Below are positions 28,690 through 37,508 of a stretch of DNA of 64,000 nucleotides, one piece after another. How positions within the stretch are numbered: the stretch's first letter is position 1; every line of letters begins with the position of its first letter. The position numbers and the translations under genes are program-made. This stretch comes from Planctomycetota bacterium. GTDB lineage: Bacteria > Planctomycetota > UBA1135 > UBA2386. The notes beneath the pieces were generated by a model. The model was given only the letters and a program-made list of their open reading frames with translations. It did not search any database and was not told the DNA's origin. Location of the stretch: NCBI GenBank assembly GCA_016716265.1, contig JADJWQ010000003.1:300950-364949 (forward strand), given 5' to 3'.

Positions 28690-31044
28690 TCACAGCGCGC
28701 TGTGCTCGGTGCGGGCGATGATCTCGTCCTGCAGAGCCTCGGACAGGTCGCAGAAGTAGTCGCTGTAGCCGGCGACGCGGACGATCAGGTCGCGGTGCGC
28801 TCCGGGATCGGCCTTCGCAGCGCGCAGCGTGTCGGCGTCGACCACGTTGAACTGGACGTGGTGGCCGTCGAGCTTGAAGTAGCCGCGGACCAGCTGGGTG
28901 AGCCGCCGCACGCCCGCGTCCCCCACGAGGAGCTCGGGCGTGAACTTCATGTTCAGGAGCGTGCCACCGGTCCGGACGTGGTCCATCTTGCCGGCCGACT
29001 TCAGCACCGCGGTCGGGCCCTTACGGTCCGCGCCCTGCACCGGCGAGATGCCCTCCGACAACGGCGCGCCGGCGCGGCGCCCGTCCGGTGTCGCGCCGGT
29101 GACCGAGCCGAAGTAGACGTGGCAGGTCGTCGGCAGCATCTCGATGCGGTAGCGGCCGCCCCGCGTGTTCGGCCGCCCGTCGACGGCTGCGAAGAACGCG
29201 TCGAACACCCGCCGCATCAGCTCGTCGGCCCGGTCGTCGTCGTTGCCCCACTTCGGCGTGCGGTTCCAGAGCCGCTGCCGGAGCGCGTCGTCGCCCGCGA
29301 AGTCGTGGTCGAGCGCCGCGACGAGCTCCCCGAGCGTCCGCTCGCCGGTCTCGAACACCTCCTGCCGGAGCGCGGCGAGCGAGTCGGTGATCGTGCCGAT
29401 GCCCACGCCCTGGATGAACGAGTTGTCGTAGCGCGCGCCGCCGGCGTTGTAGTCGACGCCCTTGCGGATGCAGTCGTCGGTCAGCACCGACAGGAACGGC
29501 GCCGGCATCGCCGTCGCGTAGATCCGCTCGATGATCTGGTTGCCGCCGATCTTGACGTCGAGGAAGTGGCGGAGCTGCCGCTCGAACGCACCGAACAGCT
29601 CATCGAAGCTCGCGAAGTCCGATCCCGTCCGCGGCCCGAGCTGCGCGCCGGTCCGCGGATCCACGCCGTCGTGCAGCGCGAGCTCGAGCACCTTCGGCAG
29701 GTTGAAGTAGCCGGTCAGGATGTAGGCCTCCTTGCCGAACGCGCCGACCTCGACGCAGCCGCTGCAGCCGCCGGCACGCGCGTCCTCGAGCGTCTTGCCC
29801 TGGCGGAGCTGCTCCTCGACGACGGCGTCGGCGTTGAAGATCGACGGGAAGCCGTAGCCCTTGCGCACGACGCGCAGCGCGTGCTCGATCAACACGTCCG
29901 GGCTCTTGCGCGAGAGCTGGAGGTTCGAGCTCGGCTGCAGCAGGTGCATCTCGTCGACGACGTCGAGCAGCAGGTGTGACACCGGGTTCGAGCCGTCGGC
30001 GCCGTCGGACAGGAGGCCGCCGATGTTGATGTTCGCGAAGTCGGTGTAGGTCCCGCTCTCCGCCGCGGTCACGCCGACCTTCGGCGGCGCGGGGTGGTTG
30101 TTGAACTTGACGAAGAAGCACTCGATGAGCTCGCGCGCGGCCGCGTCGGTCAGAGAGCCGTCGGCCAGACCCTGCCGGTAGAACGGCATCAGGTGCTGGT
30201 CCAGGTGACCCGGGCTGAACGCGTCCCAGCCGTTGAGCTCCGTGATCACGCCGAGGTGGCAGAACCAGTAGCTCTGCAGCGCCTCGTGGAAGTCGCGCGG
30301 CGCGTGCGCCGGCACGCGCCGGCAGACCGCGGCGATGCGTTCCAGCTCCGCGCGGCGCGTCGCGTCGGGCTCGCGCTGCGCCACGGACTCGGCGAGCTCG
30401 GCGTGGCGTTCGGCGAGCAGCATCACCGCCTCGCACGCGATGTGCATCGCGTCGAGCTGCTCGCGCCGGTCGTGCGCGCGCGGATCGACCACGAAATCGA
30501 GCGCCGCCTCCTCGGCCGCGATGTCCGCCTGGAGGTCGCGCAACCCCCTACGGTAGATCTTGTCGTCGAGCACGGTGTGGCCCGGGGCGCGCTGCTCCAT
30601 GAACTCCGTGAACATCCCCGCGGCGTACGCCGCGTGCCACGCCTCGGGCAACGCCGGGAAGATCCGGTCGCGCAGCGACCGGCCGCGCCAGTACGGGATC
30701 ACCGTCTCCGCGTACGCCCTGCGGCACTCCGGCGGCACCGCGTACGAGGTCTTCGGCCGACTGTGGAGGATGTCGAGGTCCTCGAGGCTGTGGCAGGTCA
30801 GCTCGGGGTAGGTCGGGACGACCTTCGGCCGGGGACCCCGCTCCCCGACGATCAGCTCGCCGTCGCCGATGTGGATCGACTTGTGCCGGCACAGGTGCAG
30901 GAACGACCTGGCGCGCATCACCGGCACCGACCAGCGCCCGTCGTTCTCGCGGTAGAAGCTCGTCAGCAGCTCGGCGCGCTCGGACGAGAGCGTCGGTCGC
31001 GCCGCGAGGCTCTCACTCCGCAGCCGTTCGGTCCGTGCATTCAT
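28690..31044 (-). CDS. hypD: trans-4-hydroxy-L-proline dehydratase (glycyl radical enzyme)
   Basis: This 784-residue glycyl radical enzyme converts trans-4-hydroxyproline to pyrroline-5-carboxylate under anoxic conditions. The glycyl radical loop is RVAGYSDYFCDL with Gly759, and the thiyl site is GCSGCVEVGAFGKEAY with Cys430 and base Glu432. His156 (RAPGHT) and Asp274 (NGWDAF) sit four residues before the positions I recall for substrate-binding His160 and Asp278 of Clostridioides difficile HypD; Cys and Glu keep the same offset. Other HypD-like stretches are TYPELTCHSLEDLDILHSRP, GMFTEFMEQRAPGHTV and MLPTTCHVYFG. The activase gene lies directly upstream and overlaps the start by 32 bases. 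No proC is nearby. It appears intact although it lies in a mobile-DNA-rich region. Confidence 0.87.
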   Translation of the reverse strand: MNARTERLRSESLAARPTLSSERAELLTSFYRENDGRWSVPVMRARSFLHLCRHKSIHIGDGELIVGERGPRPKVVPTYPELTCHSLEDLDILHSRPKTSYAVPPECRRAYAETVIPYWRGRSLRDRIFPALPEAWHAAYAAGMFTEFMEQRAPGHTVLDDKIYRRGLRDLQADIAAEEAALDFVVDPRAHDRREQLDAMHIACEAVMLLAERHAELAESVAQREPDATRRAELERIAAVCRRVPAHAPRDFHEALQSYWFCHLGVITELNGWDAFSPGHLDQHLMPFYRQGLADGSLTDAAARELIECFFVKFNNHPAPPKVGVTAAESGTYTDFANINIGGLLSDGADGSNPVSHLLLDVVDEMHLLQPSSNLQLSRKSPDVLIEHALRVVRKGYGFPSIFNADAVVEEQLRQGKTLEDARAGGCSGCVEVGAFGKEAYILTGYFNLPKVLELALHDGVDPRTGAQLGPRTGSDFASFDELFGAFERQLRHFLDVKIGGNQIIERIYATAMPAPFLSVLTDDCIRKGVDYNAGGARYDNSFIQGVGIGTITDSLAALRQEVFETGERTLGELVAALDHDFAGDDALRQRLWNRTPKWGNDDDRADELMRRVFDAFFAAVDGRPNTRGGRYRIEMLPTTCHVYFGSVTGATPDGRRAGAPLSEGISPVQGADRKGPTAVLKSAGKMDHVRTGGTLLNMKFTPELLVGDAGVRRLTQLVRGYFKLDGHHVQFNVVDADTLRAAKADPGAHRDLIVRVAGYSDYFCDLSEALQDEIIARTEHSAL

Positions 31045-31957
31045 GTCCGTCTCCTCCGATGTGCACTTCGAGTCCGACCGCGCGGAACGGCGCCGCGCAC
31101 GCTTCCATCCGCTCGGCGGACGGCGGCGCGACGTCGATCAGCGGGTAATCGCGCCCCGTTGCTGCGAACTTCGTCGCGCCGGTCGCGTGATACGGCAGCA
31201 GGTCGACGTGCCGCACCCCACGAAGCGCGGCGACGAAGCGCGCGCTGTGCCGCAGGCCGTCGAGGTCGTCGTTGACGCCCGGGACCACCGGGATGCGCAC
31301 GCGGACGTCGTCGTGGATCCGCGCGAGCGCCCGCAGGTTGTCGAGCACCTGACGGCCCGACAGGCCGGTCACCGCTCGGTGGCGTTCCTCGTCGAAGACC
31401 TTGAGATCGTAGAGGAACAGGTCGGCGTGCGGCGCAACCGCCCGGAGCCGCCGCCACGCGACCGCGCCGCAGGTTTCGACCGCCGTGTGCAGGCCGGCGT
31501 CGCGCGCTGCCCGGAGCAGCGCGACCAGGAACTCCGACTGCATCAGCGGCTCGCCGCCGGAGAACGTCACGCCGCCCGCCGACTCCTCGAAGAAGATCCG
31601 ATCGGCGAGCACGTCGGCCATCACCTCGGTGACCGTCGCAGGGCGCCCGACCAGCCGCCGGGCCCCGGTCGGGCACGCGTCGACGCACGCGCCGCACCGC
31701 AGACAGACCGCGCGCTCGCCCGCGCTCCGCGGCCGGCCCGGCTCCGGCGTGCCGAGTGGGCACGCCGCGACGCACGCGCCGCAGCCGACGCACCGCTGCG
31801 CGGACACCAGCACCTCCGGCCGCGGGTCCTGGCTCTCCGGGTTGTGGCACCACAGACACCGAGCCGGACAGCCCTTGAGGAATACCGTCGTCCGCAGTCC
31901 CGGCCCGTCGTGGAGCGAGAAGCGCTGGACGTCGAAGACGATGCCGGTCGGTTGCAT
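31013..31957 (-). CDS. Glycyl-radical enzyme activating protein (radical SAM)
   Basis: A 314-residue radical-SAM enzyme that installs the glycyl radical on its partner, here surely the HypD-like enzyme it overlaps. The SAM-cluster motif CxxxCxxC is at Cys30, Cys34 and Cys37 (GCPARCLWCHNPE). An inserted ferredoxin domain has two four-cysteine sets, CVGCGACVAACPLG (56-66) and CLRCGACVDACPTG (85-95). GGVTFSGGEPLMQ is the SAM-binding GGE region, and VRIPVVPGVND is a later conserved strand. ATG at 31957 begins MQPTGIVFDVQRFSLHDGPG; the longer open frame upstream lacks family similarity. Confidence 0.88.
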   Translation of the reverse strand: MQPTGIVFDVQRFSLHDGPGLRTTVFLKGCPARCLWCHNPESQDPRPEVLVSAQRCVGCGACVAACPLGTPEPGRPRSAGERAVCLRCGACVDACPTGARRLVGRPATVTEVMADVLADRIFFEESAGGVTFSGGEPLMQSEFLVALLRAARDAGLHTAVETCGAVAWRRLRAVAPHADLFLYDLKVFDEERHRAVTGLSGRQVLDNLRALARIHDDVRVRIPVVPGVNDDLDGLRHSARFVAALRGVRHVDLLPYHATGATKFAATGRDYPLIDVAPPSAERMEACAAPFRAVGLEVHIGGDGHECTDRTAAE

Positions 31958-32779
31958 GCGGTCTGCGGCCCAACGACGAGCCGGAGAGCGGTGTTTCGGC
32001 GCGACGCCGAGGCCGCTCCGAGACCGGGCCTCCGCTCGCACCCCGCGACCGGGGCGATCCTCGCCGGGAACGTCGGCGCGCCCCGAGCGGATTTCGCCGG
32101 TGCCGTCTGTGGAACCTGACCGGACCTTCACGTGTCCGACACACCGCTGCGACGTCGCCCCGATGCGCCATCGATCCCCGCACCCCCGTCCGGTCCGAGA
32201 ACTCCAGTGACCTGGGTGCAAGGGACTCAAGGTCTTGCAATTCACCGAGCCGCGCGGCGTGGCATCAGCCCCCCCCACAGCGCGTCAGCCGCATTTCGCC
32301 ACGATGGCGGAATCTCACATGGGCGGTCAGACCCGTCTCCCGGATTCTCCCCAGTACGTCCGGACGCAAATACACGACTCATGCGCTGACAATGCAATCG
32401 AGATTCCGGACAATACGCGCTCGTGCAGGGCCTCCCAGTGCGGAAGACAGTGCGGAAGGCAGTGCGGAAGGCAGTGCGGAAGGCAGTGGGGAAGGAGCGC
32501 TGGCGGCCCATCTCGTGGCGATGCTCGATGGCTTCCACGGGTCGCGGACGAACGACCGCGTGCAGGTCGCTGCTCGTGGCGACGAACCTCGCGTGGTCTC
32601 ACCACGGCGACACGCCGGCCGGCGCAGGCGAGTCTGTCTGCCCCGGTACCGGTACCCGCACCGGCGCCGAGGCTGCACCCAGGCGAACGGGCGAGCAATC
32701 CGGATCAGGGCGGGAGCTTCGCCGGCCAGGCAGCTCCCTGCTACGGTCCGTCAGCTCGCTCCTGCGCGTGGGATTCGAT
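31958..32779. other. Promoter region of the hypD operon and non-coding DNA
   Basis: No gene is recognisable. The first part must contain the promoter of the activase-hypD operon, transcribed leftward. The second part has a 12-bp tandem repeat (listed separately) and GC-rich chance frames. It leads into the YfhO 3' remnant. Confidence 0.45.
32436..32495. repeat. 12-bp tandem repeat, five units
   Basis: Five head-to-tail copies of CAGTGCGGAAGG; the first ends in A and the last has one G for C change. The unit length is a multiple of three, but no convincing gene covers it. It may be a simple slippage array. Confidence 0.9.
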
Positions 32780-32908
32780 CCGTGCCGCCTGCCCGGGCTC
32801 CGACCTCGCGCAGTCGCGGGCCTCGACGCGTCTTCTGCGAGCTCGCATGCGGTGATCGCGATCCTCTCGGACGGCGCGATCGCGTGACCGCGACACTCGC
32901 GCGGCAGG
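32780..32908 (+). pseudogene. Degraded copy of the YfhO copy-1 3' end
   Basis: The plus strand resembles the last 100 bases of the first YfhO gene: the stretch around GATCGCGATCCTCTCG corresponds to GATCGCGCTCCTCTCG there, with a short gap, and the final 32 bases match 4199-4230 at 30 positions. The frame ends in -IA and TGA as in copy 1. It stands 24 bases before YfhO copy 2 and marks the right border of the island. Confidence 0.55.
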
Positions 32909-32932
32909 CGGTCACCTGCGACGATCGCCGCC

Positions 32933-35638
32933 GTGAACCGAGCGTCTCCCACGTCGCGGCGCGCCTGGCTGGGCGCACTGCTCGCCCTCTGCATCGCGCC
33001 GGCGGCGCTGCTGGGACCGTGCCTGAGCGGTGAACGGGCGTTCGTGCCGTTCGACCTGGCGCGGTTCCCGCCGAAGGCGATGCTGCTGTCGGATGCCGAG
33101 CTCGCCGCCCAGCAGGAGTGGCCGGAGAACCTCGACGTCACCGAGATCCCCGCGCTGGTGCTCCCGGAGATCGCGCTCGCGAAGGAGGAGCTGGCCGCCG
33201 GGCGCTTCCCCGGCTGGAACCCGTACGCGCGCTTCGGGGCGCCGCTGTTCGCCAATGGCCTCGCCGGGCTCGCCCACCCGCCGACGACCGCGCTGCTGCT
33301 GCTCGACGACCCGGTGCGCGGGCTGGCGTTCAAGGCATGGCTCGCGATGGCGCTCGCCGGCCTGCTCGCCTTCGCGCTGCTGCGCGACCTGGGGCGCTCG
33401 GTGCCCGCCGCCCTGCTCGGCGCGCTGGCGTTCGGCGTCGGCGGAACGGCGACCGCCAATGCCCACTTCTACATGCGGCTCGACGCGCTGATCTACCTGC
33501 CCGGCCTGCTGCTGGCCTGCCGGCGGATCTGCCTCGCGTCCGGCGGGCCGCGCGCGCGGGTCGCTCCGGCGCTCGGCCTCGCGCTCTGCACGGCGGGCAC
33601 GCTGCTGGCGGGATTCCCGCCGTACGCGGTCGCCTGCCTCGTCTGCGCCGGGCTGTGGTCGCTCGCGCTGCTCGCCGGCGGTCTGCGCGCCGACGGCAGC
33701 CGCGCGACGCTCGGGCGTGCGCTCGTGCTCGGCGCCGGCGTCGCCGGCGGCGCGCTGCTCAGCGGCGTCCAGCTGCTGCCGATGCTCGCGTTCTTCCCCG
33801 AATCGAACCGTGAGGTCGCGCAGGACTTCGCGTCGCTGCAGGTGCAGTCGTTCGCGAGCTGCGGCTACCTCGGCTACCTGCTACCGACCGCGTTCGGCGA
33901 GCCCGGCGCATTGCCGCACTACGGGCAGAGCGCGCTCAGCGCATTGCTGCACGACGTGCGCTACACGAATCAGGCCGGCGCCGAGGTGCTGCTGTTCCCG
34001 CCGAACTTCAACTTCACCGAGTACACGGTGTTCGTCGGCACGCTGCCCCTGCTGCTCGCCGGGATCGGGGCGGTGCGCGGGCGCGGCCGTACCCGGTTCG
34101 TGCTGCTCGGGCTCGCCGCGGTGTTCGCCGCGCTCGCGGCGGCACCGTCCGCCCTTCGATTCCTGGCGCAGGTACCGGTCGTCGGCAGCGTGCCACCGCT
34201 CCGCTACGTCGCGCCGCTCGCCCTGCTGGTGCCGGCGCTCGCCGCCGCCGGGCTCGACGCGTGCATGCGCCAGCACCGCTCGCGCGCGGCGCTCGGTGCC
34301 GGCATCGTCGCGCTCGCCGCCGCCGCGGTCGCCGCGTGGCTCGCGCACGGCTCGCCGCTCGGCGACCACGGTGCGATCGTCGAGGCGCTGAGGCAGCGCT
34401 ACGAGCCGCAGGCGCCCGGGCTGACGGCCGATGCGGTGCGCAATGCGCTCGGCGGCGAGCCGAGCCTGCGCGCGGCCACCGAGCGACTCGACGCCGCGCT
34501 CGCCCGCGCGGCGCTCGCGCTGGGCGGTGCGGGAATCGTGCTCGTCGCGCTCGGCCTGGTGCGGTCGCTGCGCATCCGGCTGCTGATCGCCGCGGTCGCC
34601 ACCGTCGCCACGGTCGCCGAGCTGTTCGTGCTCGCCTACCCGCACGTCTCCGGCCGCCCGTTGCCCGACGACCCGAGCGACACGCCGATCCACGCCCGGC
34701 TGCGGGAGCTCGACCGCGAGCGCGCCGGCCGCGGCGGGATCACCGTCGTCCGCGTCGACGACGTCAACGAGATCCCGTCGGCCCTGCCGGCCGGCACGCT
34801 GTTCCCCGAGCGCATCCGTGATCTGCAGGCGTACGCGTTCGTCGACGCCTGGTCGTCTGCCGCATTGCGCGACCTGCTCGGCCCCGAGCGGATGCTGCGC
34901 GAGTTCTGGCCGCGCACCTTCCCCGACGACGCGACGCTCGACCGTCCGTTCCTCGACCTGTGCGGCGTCGACGTCGTGCTCGCGAAGACCCCCGTCGAGC
35001 ACGCCGGCGCCATGCTGTGCGAGCCGTTGCGCGGCGCGCGCGGCGAGACCTTCGTCGTGCAGGACCGGCCGCGTGCATTGCCGCGCGCCTTCGTCGTCCA
35101 TGCGGTCCGCGACCGCGACGCCCGCGGCGAGCCGTTCGCGGCCGAGCACGATCTCGTCGCCGCGCTGCTCGCCGCGGACCTCGACCCGCGCGCCGCCGTG
35201 CTCGCGATGCCGGCCGTCGCGGCAGCATTGCGCGAGGCCGTGCCGGCCGGAACGTTGCCGGCGGACTCTGTCCCGCGCGCCGTCCGCTTCGTCGAGGACC
35301 GGCCCGACGAGGTCGCGCTCGAGGTCGCCGACGGCCCGGCCGGCCTGCTGGTGCTGTGCGATGCCGCATTGTCGGGCTGGACCGCCGAGCTCGCCGGCGA
35401 CCCGCCGCGCGAGCTGCCGATCGCGCGCGGTAACCTGTTCATGCGCGTCGTGCCGGTGCCGGCCGGACCGCAGCGCGTCACGTTCCGCTACACGGCACCG
35501 CGCCTGCGCGCGGGGATCGCGGCGAGCCTCCTGGCGCTGGTCGGCGGCGTGCTCGCGCTGCGCTGGGCGCGGCGCCGGCGCCGGCCGGACGAGCCCGCGA
35601 TCGCCGGCGCTCCGGACCGGCGCGACCCGGACTCGTGA
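32933..35638 (+). CDS. YfhO-family multi-pass membrane protein (copy 2)
   Basis: A 901-residue membrane protein with the YfhO plan. It has an N-terminal helix (WLGALLALCIAPAALLGPCL) and a loop FPGWNPYARFGAPLFANGLA, which places the conserved WNPY/GAP motif after the first helix. About 12 further hydrophobic segments reach to residue 565, and a soluble beta domain ends with LVLCDAALSGWTAEL and RVTFRYTAPRL before the last helix. The GTG start is preceded by the remnant of copy 1. The likely role is transfer or export of a sugar or lipid-linked glycan at the membrane, by family only. Divergence from copies 1 and 3 is high, so the paralogues are old. Confidence 0.83.
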   Translation: MNRASPTSRRAWLGALLALCIAPAALLGPCLSGERAFVPFDLARFPPKAMLLSDAELAAQQEWPENLDVTEIPALVLPEIALAKEELAAGRFPGWNPYARFGAPLFANGLAGLAHPPTTALLLLDDPVRGLAFKAWLAMALAGLLAFALLRDLGRSVPAALLGALAFGVGGTATANAHFYMRLDALIYLPGLLLACRRICLASGGPRARVAPALGLALCTAGTLLAGFPPYAVACLVCAGLWSLALLAGGLRADGSRATLGRALVLGAGVAGGALLSGVQLLPMLAFFPESNREVAQDFASLQVQSFASCGYLGYLLPTAFGEPGALPHYGQSALSALLHDVRYTNQAGAEVLLFPPNFNFTEYTVFVGTLPLLLAGIGAVRGRGRTRFVLLGLAAVFAALAAAPSALRFLAQVPVVGSVPPLRYVAPLALLVPALAAAGLDACMRQHRSRAALGAGIVALAAAAVAAWLAHGSPLGDHGAIVEALRQRYEPQAPGLTADAVRNALGGEPSLRAATERLDAALARAALALGGAGIVLVALGLVRSLRIRLLIAAVATVATVAELFVLAYPHVSGRPLPDDPSDTPIHARLRELDRERAGRGGITVVRVDDVNEIPSALPAGTLFPERIRDLQAYAFVDAWSSAALRDLLGPERMLREFWPRTFPDDATLDRPFLDLCGVDVVLAKTPVEHAGAMLCEPLRGARGETFVVQDRPRALPRAFVVHAVRDRDARGEPFAAEHDLVAALLAADLDPRAAVLAMPAVAAALREAVPAGTLPADSVPRAVRFVEDRPDEVALEVADGPAGLLVLCDAALSGWTAELAGDPPRELPIARGNLFMRVVPVPAGPQRVTFRYTAPRLRAGIAASLLALVGGVLALRWARRRRRPDEPAIAGAPDRRDPDS

Positions 35639-35675
35639 GCCCCGCGCGGTCGCGGCAACCCCAGTGGATGGCGAC

Positions 35676-36071
35676 TCAGGGTCCGCGCGCGAGCAGGGCG
35701 TCGACCGCGGCGAGGAACGCATCCGCCAGCTGGACGTCCTGCTCGGCGTCCTCGCGCGAGAACTCCGCGGCGACGTTGTAGTCCGCCTCGCCACGGTCGG
35801 CCGCCAGCCGCGCCAGCACGCGGCCGTGCTCGCGGCCCAGCGTGCCGGGCCGCACGAAGTGCTCGGCGACCAGGGCGCGCACGCCGTCGTGGGTGCGCGC
35901 GAACCGCCCGATCGAGGCGAGCAGCGCGCAGCCCGCGTGGTAGACCGCGAAATAGGCGCGCGTGACGCCATCGGCGTGATGCCCGGCAGCCGTGAGCACG
36001 CGCGCCGCCTGCAGCGCCTCGCGCGCGCGGGCGAGATGGAGACCCGCGGACGACCAACCGGTGCCGCTCAT
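35676..36071 (-). CDS. HEPN-domain protein, likely toxin of HEPN/MNT pair
   Basis: A 131-residue helical HEPN-type protein. The motif RAYFAVYH (Arg38 to His45) fits the R-x4-6-H ribonuclease signature, within a helix GVTRAYFAVYHAGCALLAS; the C-terminal part EADYNVAAEFSREDAEQDV is also typical. HEPN toxins cleave RNA and are neutralised by the partner nucleotidyltransferase. The H-x-Y tyrosine that is AMPylated in HepT proteins is not present after His45, where AG follows, so control may differ. Its start overlaps the stop of the MNT gene by four bases. Confidence 0.75.
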   Translation of the reverse strand: MSGTGWSSAGLHLARAREALQAARVLTAAGHHADGVTRAYFAVYHAGCALLASIGRFARTHDGVRALVAEHFVRPGTLGREHGRVLARLAADRGEADYNVAAEFSREDAEQDVQLADAFLAAVDALLARGP

Positions 36072-36388
36072 AGCGGTTCTCCGTCGCGCGCGATCTCGCC
36101 AGCGAGCGGGGTCTCGTCACGCCACGACTCGGTGGCCACCGCGATCGGAGAGATGACGAGACCATGCTCGAGTCCGATGTCGAACGCGAGATCCTGGATC
36201 GCTCGCCGCTCGCCCCGCACCAGGCCGTCGACCAACGCGAACACGTCGAGGTCGCTGTCGTGACGACCTTCCCGTCGTGCCCGCGAACCGAACAGCACGA
36301 GCCGCCGAACGCGAGCGCCGAACCGCTCGCGAATCTGCTTCGCCAGCTCGTCGAGCGCGTCTCTCTCGAGTGCGGACAGGTGCGCCAT
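36068..36388 (-). CDS. MNT-type nucleotidyltransferase, likely antitoxin
   Basis: A 106-residue minimal nucleotidyltransferase. The motif GSRARREGRHDSDLDVF gives Gly34-Ser35, then ten residues, then Asp46 and Asp48, the GSx10DxD signature of MntA antitoxins. A third acidic residue may be in the later strand. It lies directly upstream of the HEPN gene with a four-base overlap, as is usual for this toxin-antitoxin class. The chosen ATG begins MAHLSALERDALDEL; longer upstream frame has no similarity. Confidence 0.8.
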   Translation of the reverse strand: MAHLSALERDALDELAKQIRERFGARVRRLVLFGSRARREGRHDSDLDVFALVDGLVRGERRAIQDLAFDIGLEHGLVISPIAVATESWRDETPLAGEIARDGEPL

Positions 36389-36554
36389 CGCGGCGGACCA
36401 CGATACCCGACGGGCGCTCGCCGGTCGCCGGTGCACGGCTCGCTGTTTCGCGCCGGTCCGCCCGCCCCACCGCGAGGCGATTCGGAGCGCGGCCCCATCC
36501 GGGGCCGACGGCAGCGACGACGATCGGCCGGGGACCGGCGGCGCGCGGTCCACC

Positions 36555-36692
36555 TCAGTGGCGCAGCACCACCGGGACGTCCGTCGGGACGCAGGTCACA
36601 CCGGTCGTCGAGATCAGCTCGATCCGCAGGATCGCGGCACCCGGGGTGGCATCGGAGGCGACGCGGACCGCGCCGTCATAGAGGATGCCTCA
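36555..36692 (-). other. Candidate selenocysteine or readthrough extension
   Basis: After the TGA at 36690-36692 the same frame gives GILYDGAVRVASDATPGAAI, then LRIELISTTGVTCVPTDVPV and VLRH before a TGA at 36555-36557. Reading through would make a 317-residue protein with a Cys-Sec-Gly motif at 272-274. A GC-rich hairpin (36674-36657) starts 15 bases after the TGA, a plausible position for a bacterial SECIS element. A simple nonsense mutation is the alternative. Confidence 0.45.
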
Positions 36693-37508
36693 ACAATGCT
36701 CGGTGATCCGCGAGATCGTGCGGACCTCCCCGCCGTCGGCGCGACGCGCGATGACCGTCACGCGGAGCTCGTCGAGCAGCAGGTCGATGAAGTCCTCGTC
36801 GACGACCGCGAGGGTGTCGGGCCCGGAGCCACGATTGCCGGCGATCACGTTGACGTGCGTCGCGCCACCGATCTTCATCTCGATGCGGTCATCGCCCCAG
36901 GTCCCGAACGACAGCGGGCCGTTCGGGTCGGGCCGCAGCACGGGAGCCGCCGCCGGTGACGTCGCCCATGCGGTCGTGTCCATGCCGGTCGCACCGTAGC
37001 CGCCCGAGACCGTCGTCCCGCCGTTCCACTTCAGCCGGAACCAGACACCTCGCCGGCCGGACTTCGGCACCGTGCAGATCACGAAGTCGGTGTGAACGAG
37101 GTCCGTGCCGGGCACGGCGAGCTCGCCGATGCGCAGCGTGACCGCCATGCCCGCCTTGGCGCGGCCCTCGTCGTAGCGGCCGGCGATCCGCTCGCCGTCG
37201 TCCGTCAGGTCGCCGTCCGCATCGCGGTCGAAGTAGAGCACGTCGTAGTGGTCGAGCGCCGGATCGCTCTTGTCGAGCACGGCCCACATCCGCGCCTCGC
37301 CGGCGTGGCCGAACACGAACAGCGCGTAGCGCGGCTCCGCGGCGTAGTCCGGCTCGGCGACGATCGACCGGTCGAGCGTCGCATAGTCGATCTCGCGGTA
37401 GCTCGCTCCGGCCGGCGCGGTCGCCTGGGCGCCGAGCGTCCCGAGACACGCGGCGCAGGCCAGCGCGCGGGTCAGCTCACGGCGGAACGGGATCGGGAAC
37501 GGGTTCAC
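36690..37508 (-). CDS. Secreted protein with in-frame TGA near the C-terminus
   Basis: A 272-residue exported protein as read to the first stop. The GTG start at 37508 is preceded by a strong GGAGGT ribosome site and followed by FRRELTRALACAACLGTLGA, a signal peptide. A planctomycete-type motif YFDRDADGDLTDDGERI lies near residue 115, then beta-rich sequence with GVWFRLKWNGGTTVSGGYG. The frame meets TGA right after EHC, then remains open for 44 more codons of orderly sequence. I do not know the function; the domain resembles those found in exported proteins of unknown role. Confidence 0.7.
   Translation of the reverse strand: MNPFPIPFRRELTRALACAACLGTLGAQATAPAGASYREIDYATLDRSIVAEPDYAAEPRYALFVFGHAGEARMWAVLDKSDPALDHYDVLYFDRDADGDLTDDGERIAGRYDEGRAKAGMAVTLRIGELAVPGTDLVHTDFVICTVPKSGRRGVWFRLKWNGGTTVSGGYGATGMDTTAWATSPAAAPVLRPDPNGPLSFGTWGDDRIEMKIGGATHVNVIAGNRGSGPDTLAVVDEDFIDLLLDELRVTVIARRADGGEVRTISRITEHC

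Noticed and set aside
32436..32495. A CRISPR array
   Set aside because: Units are 12 bases with no spacers; the 50410 array is likewise spacer-free. No cas genes are present.
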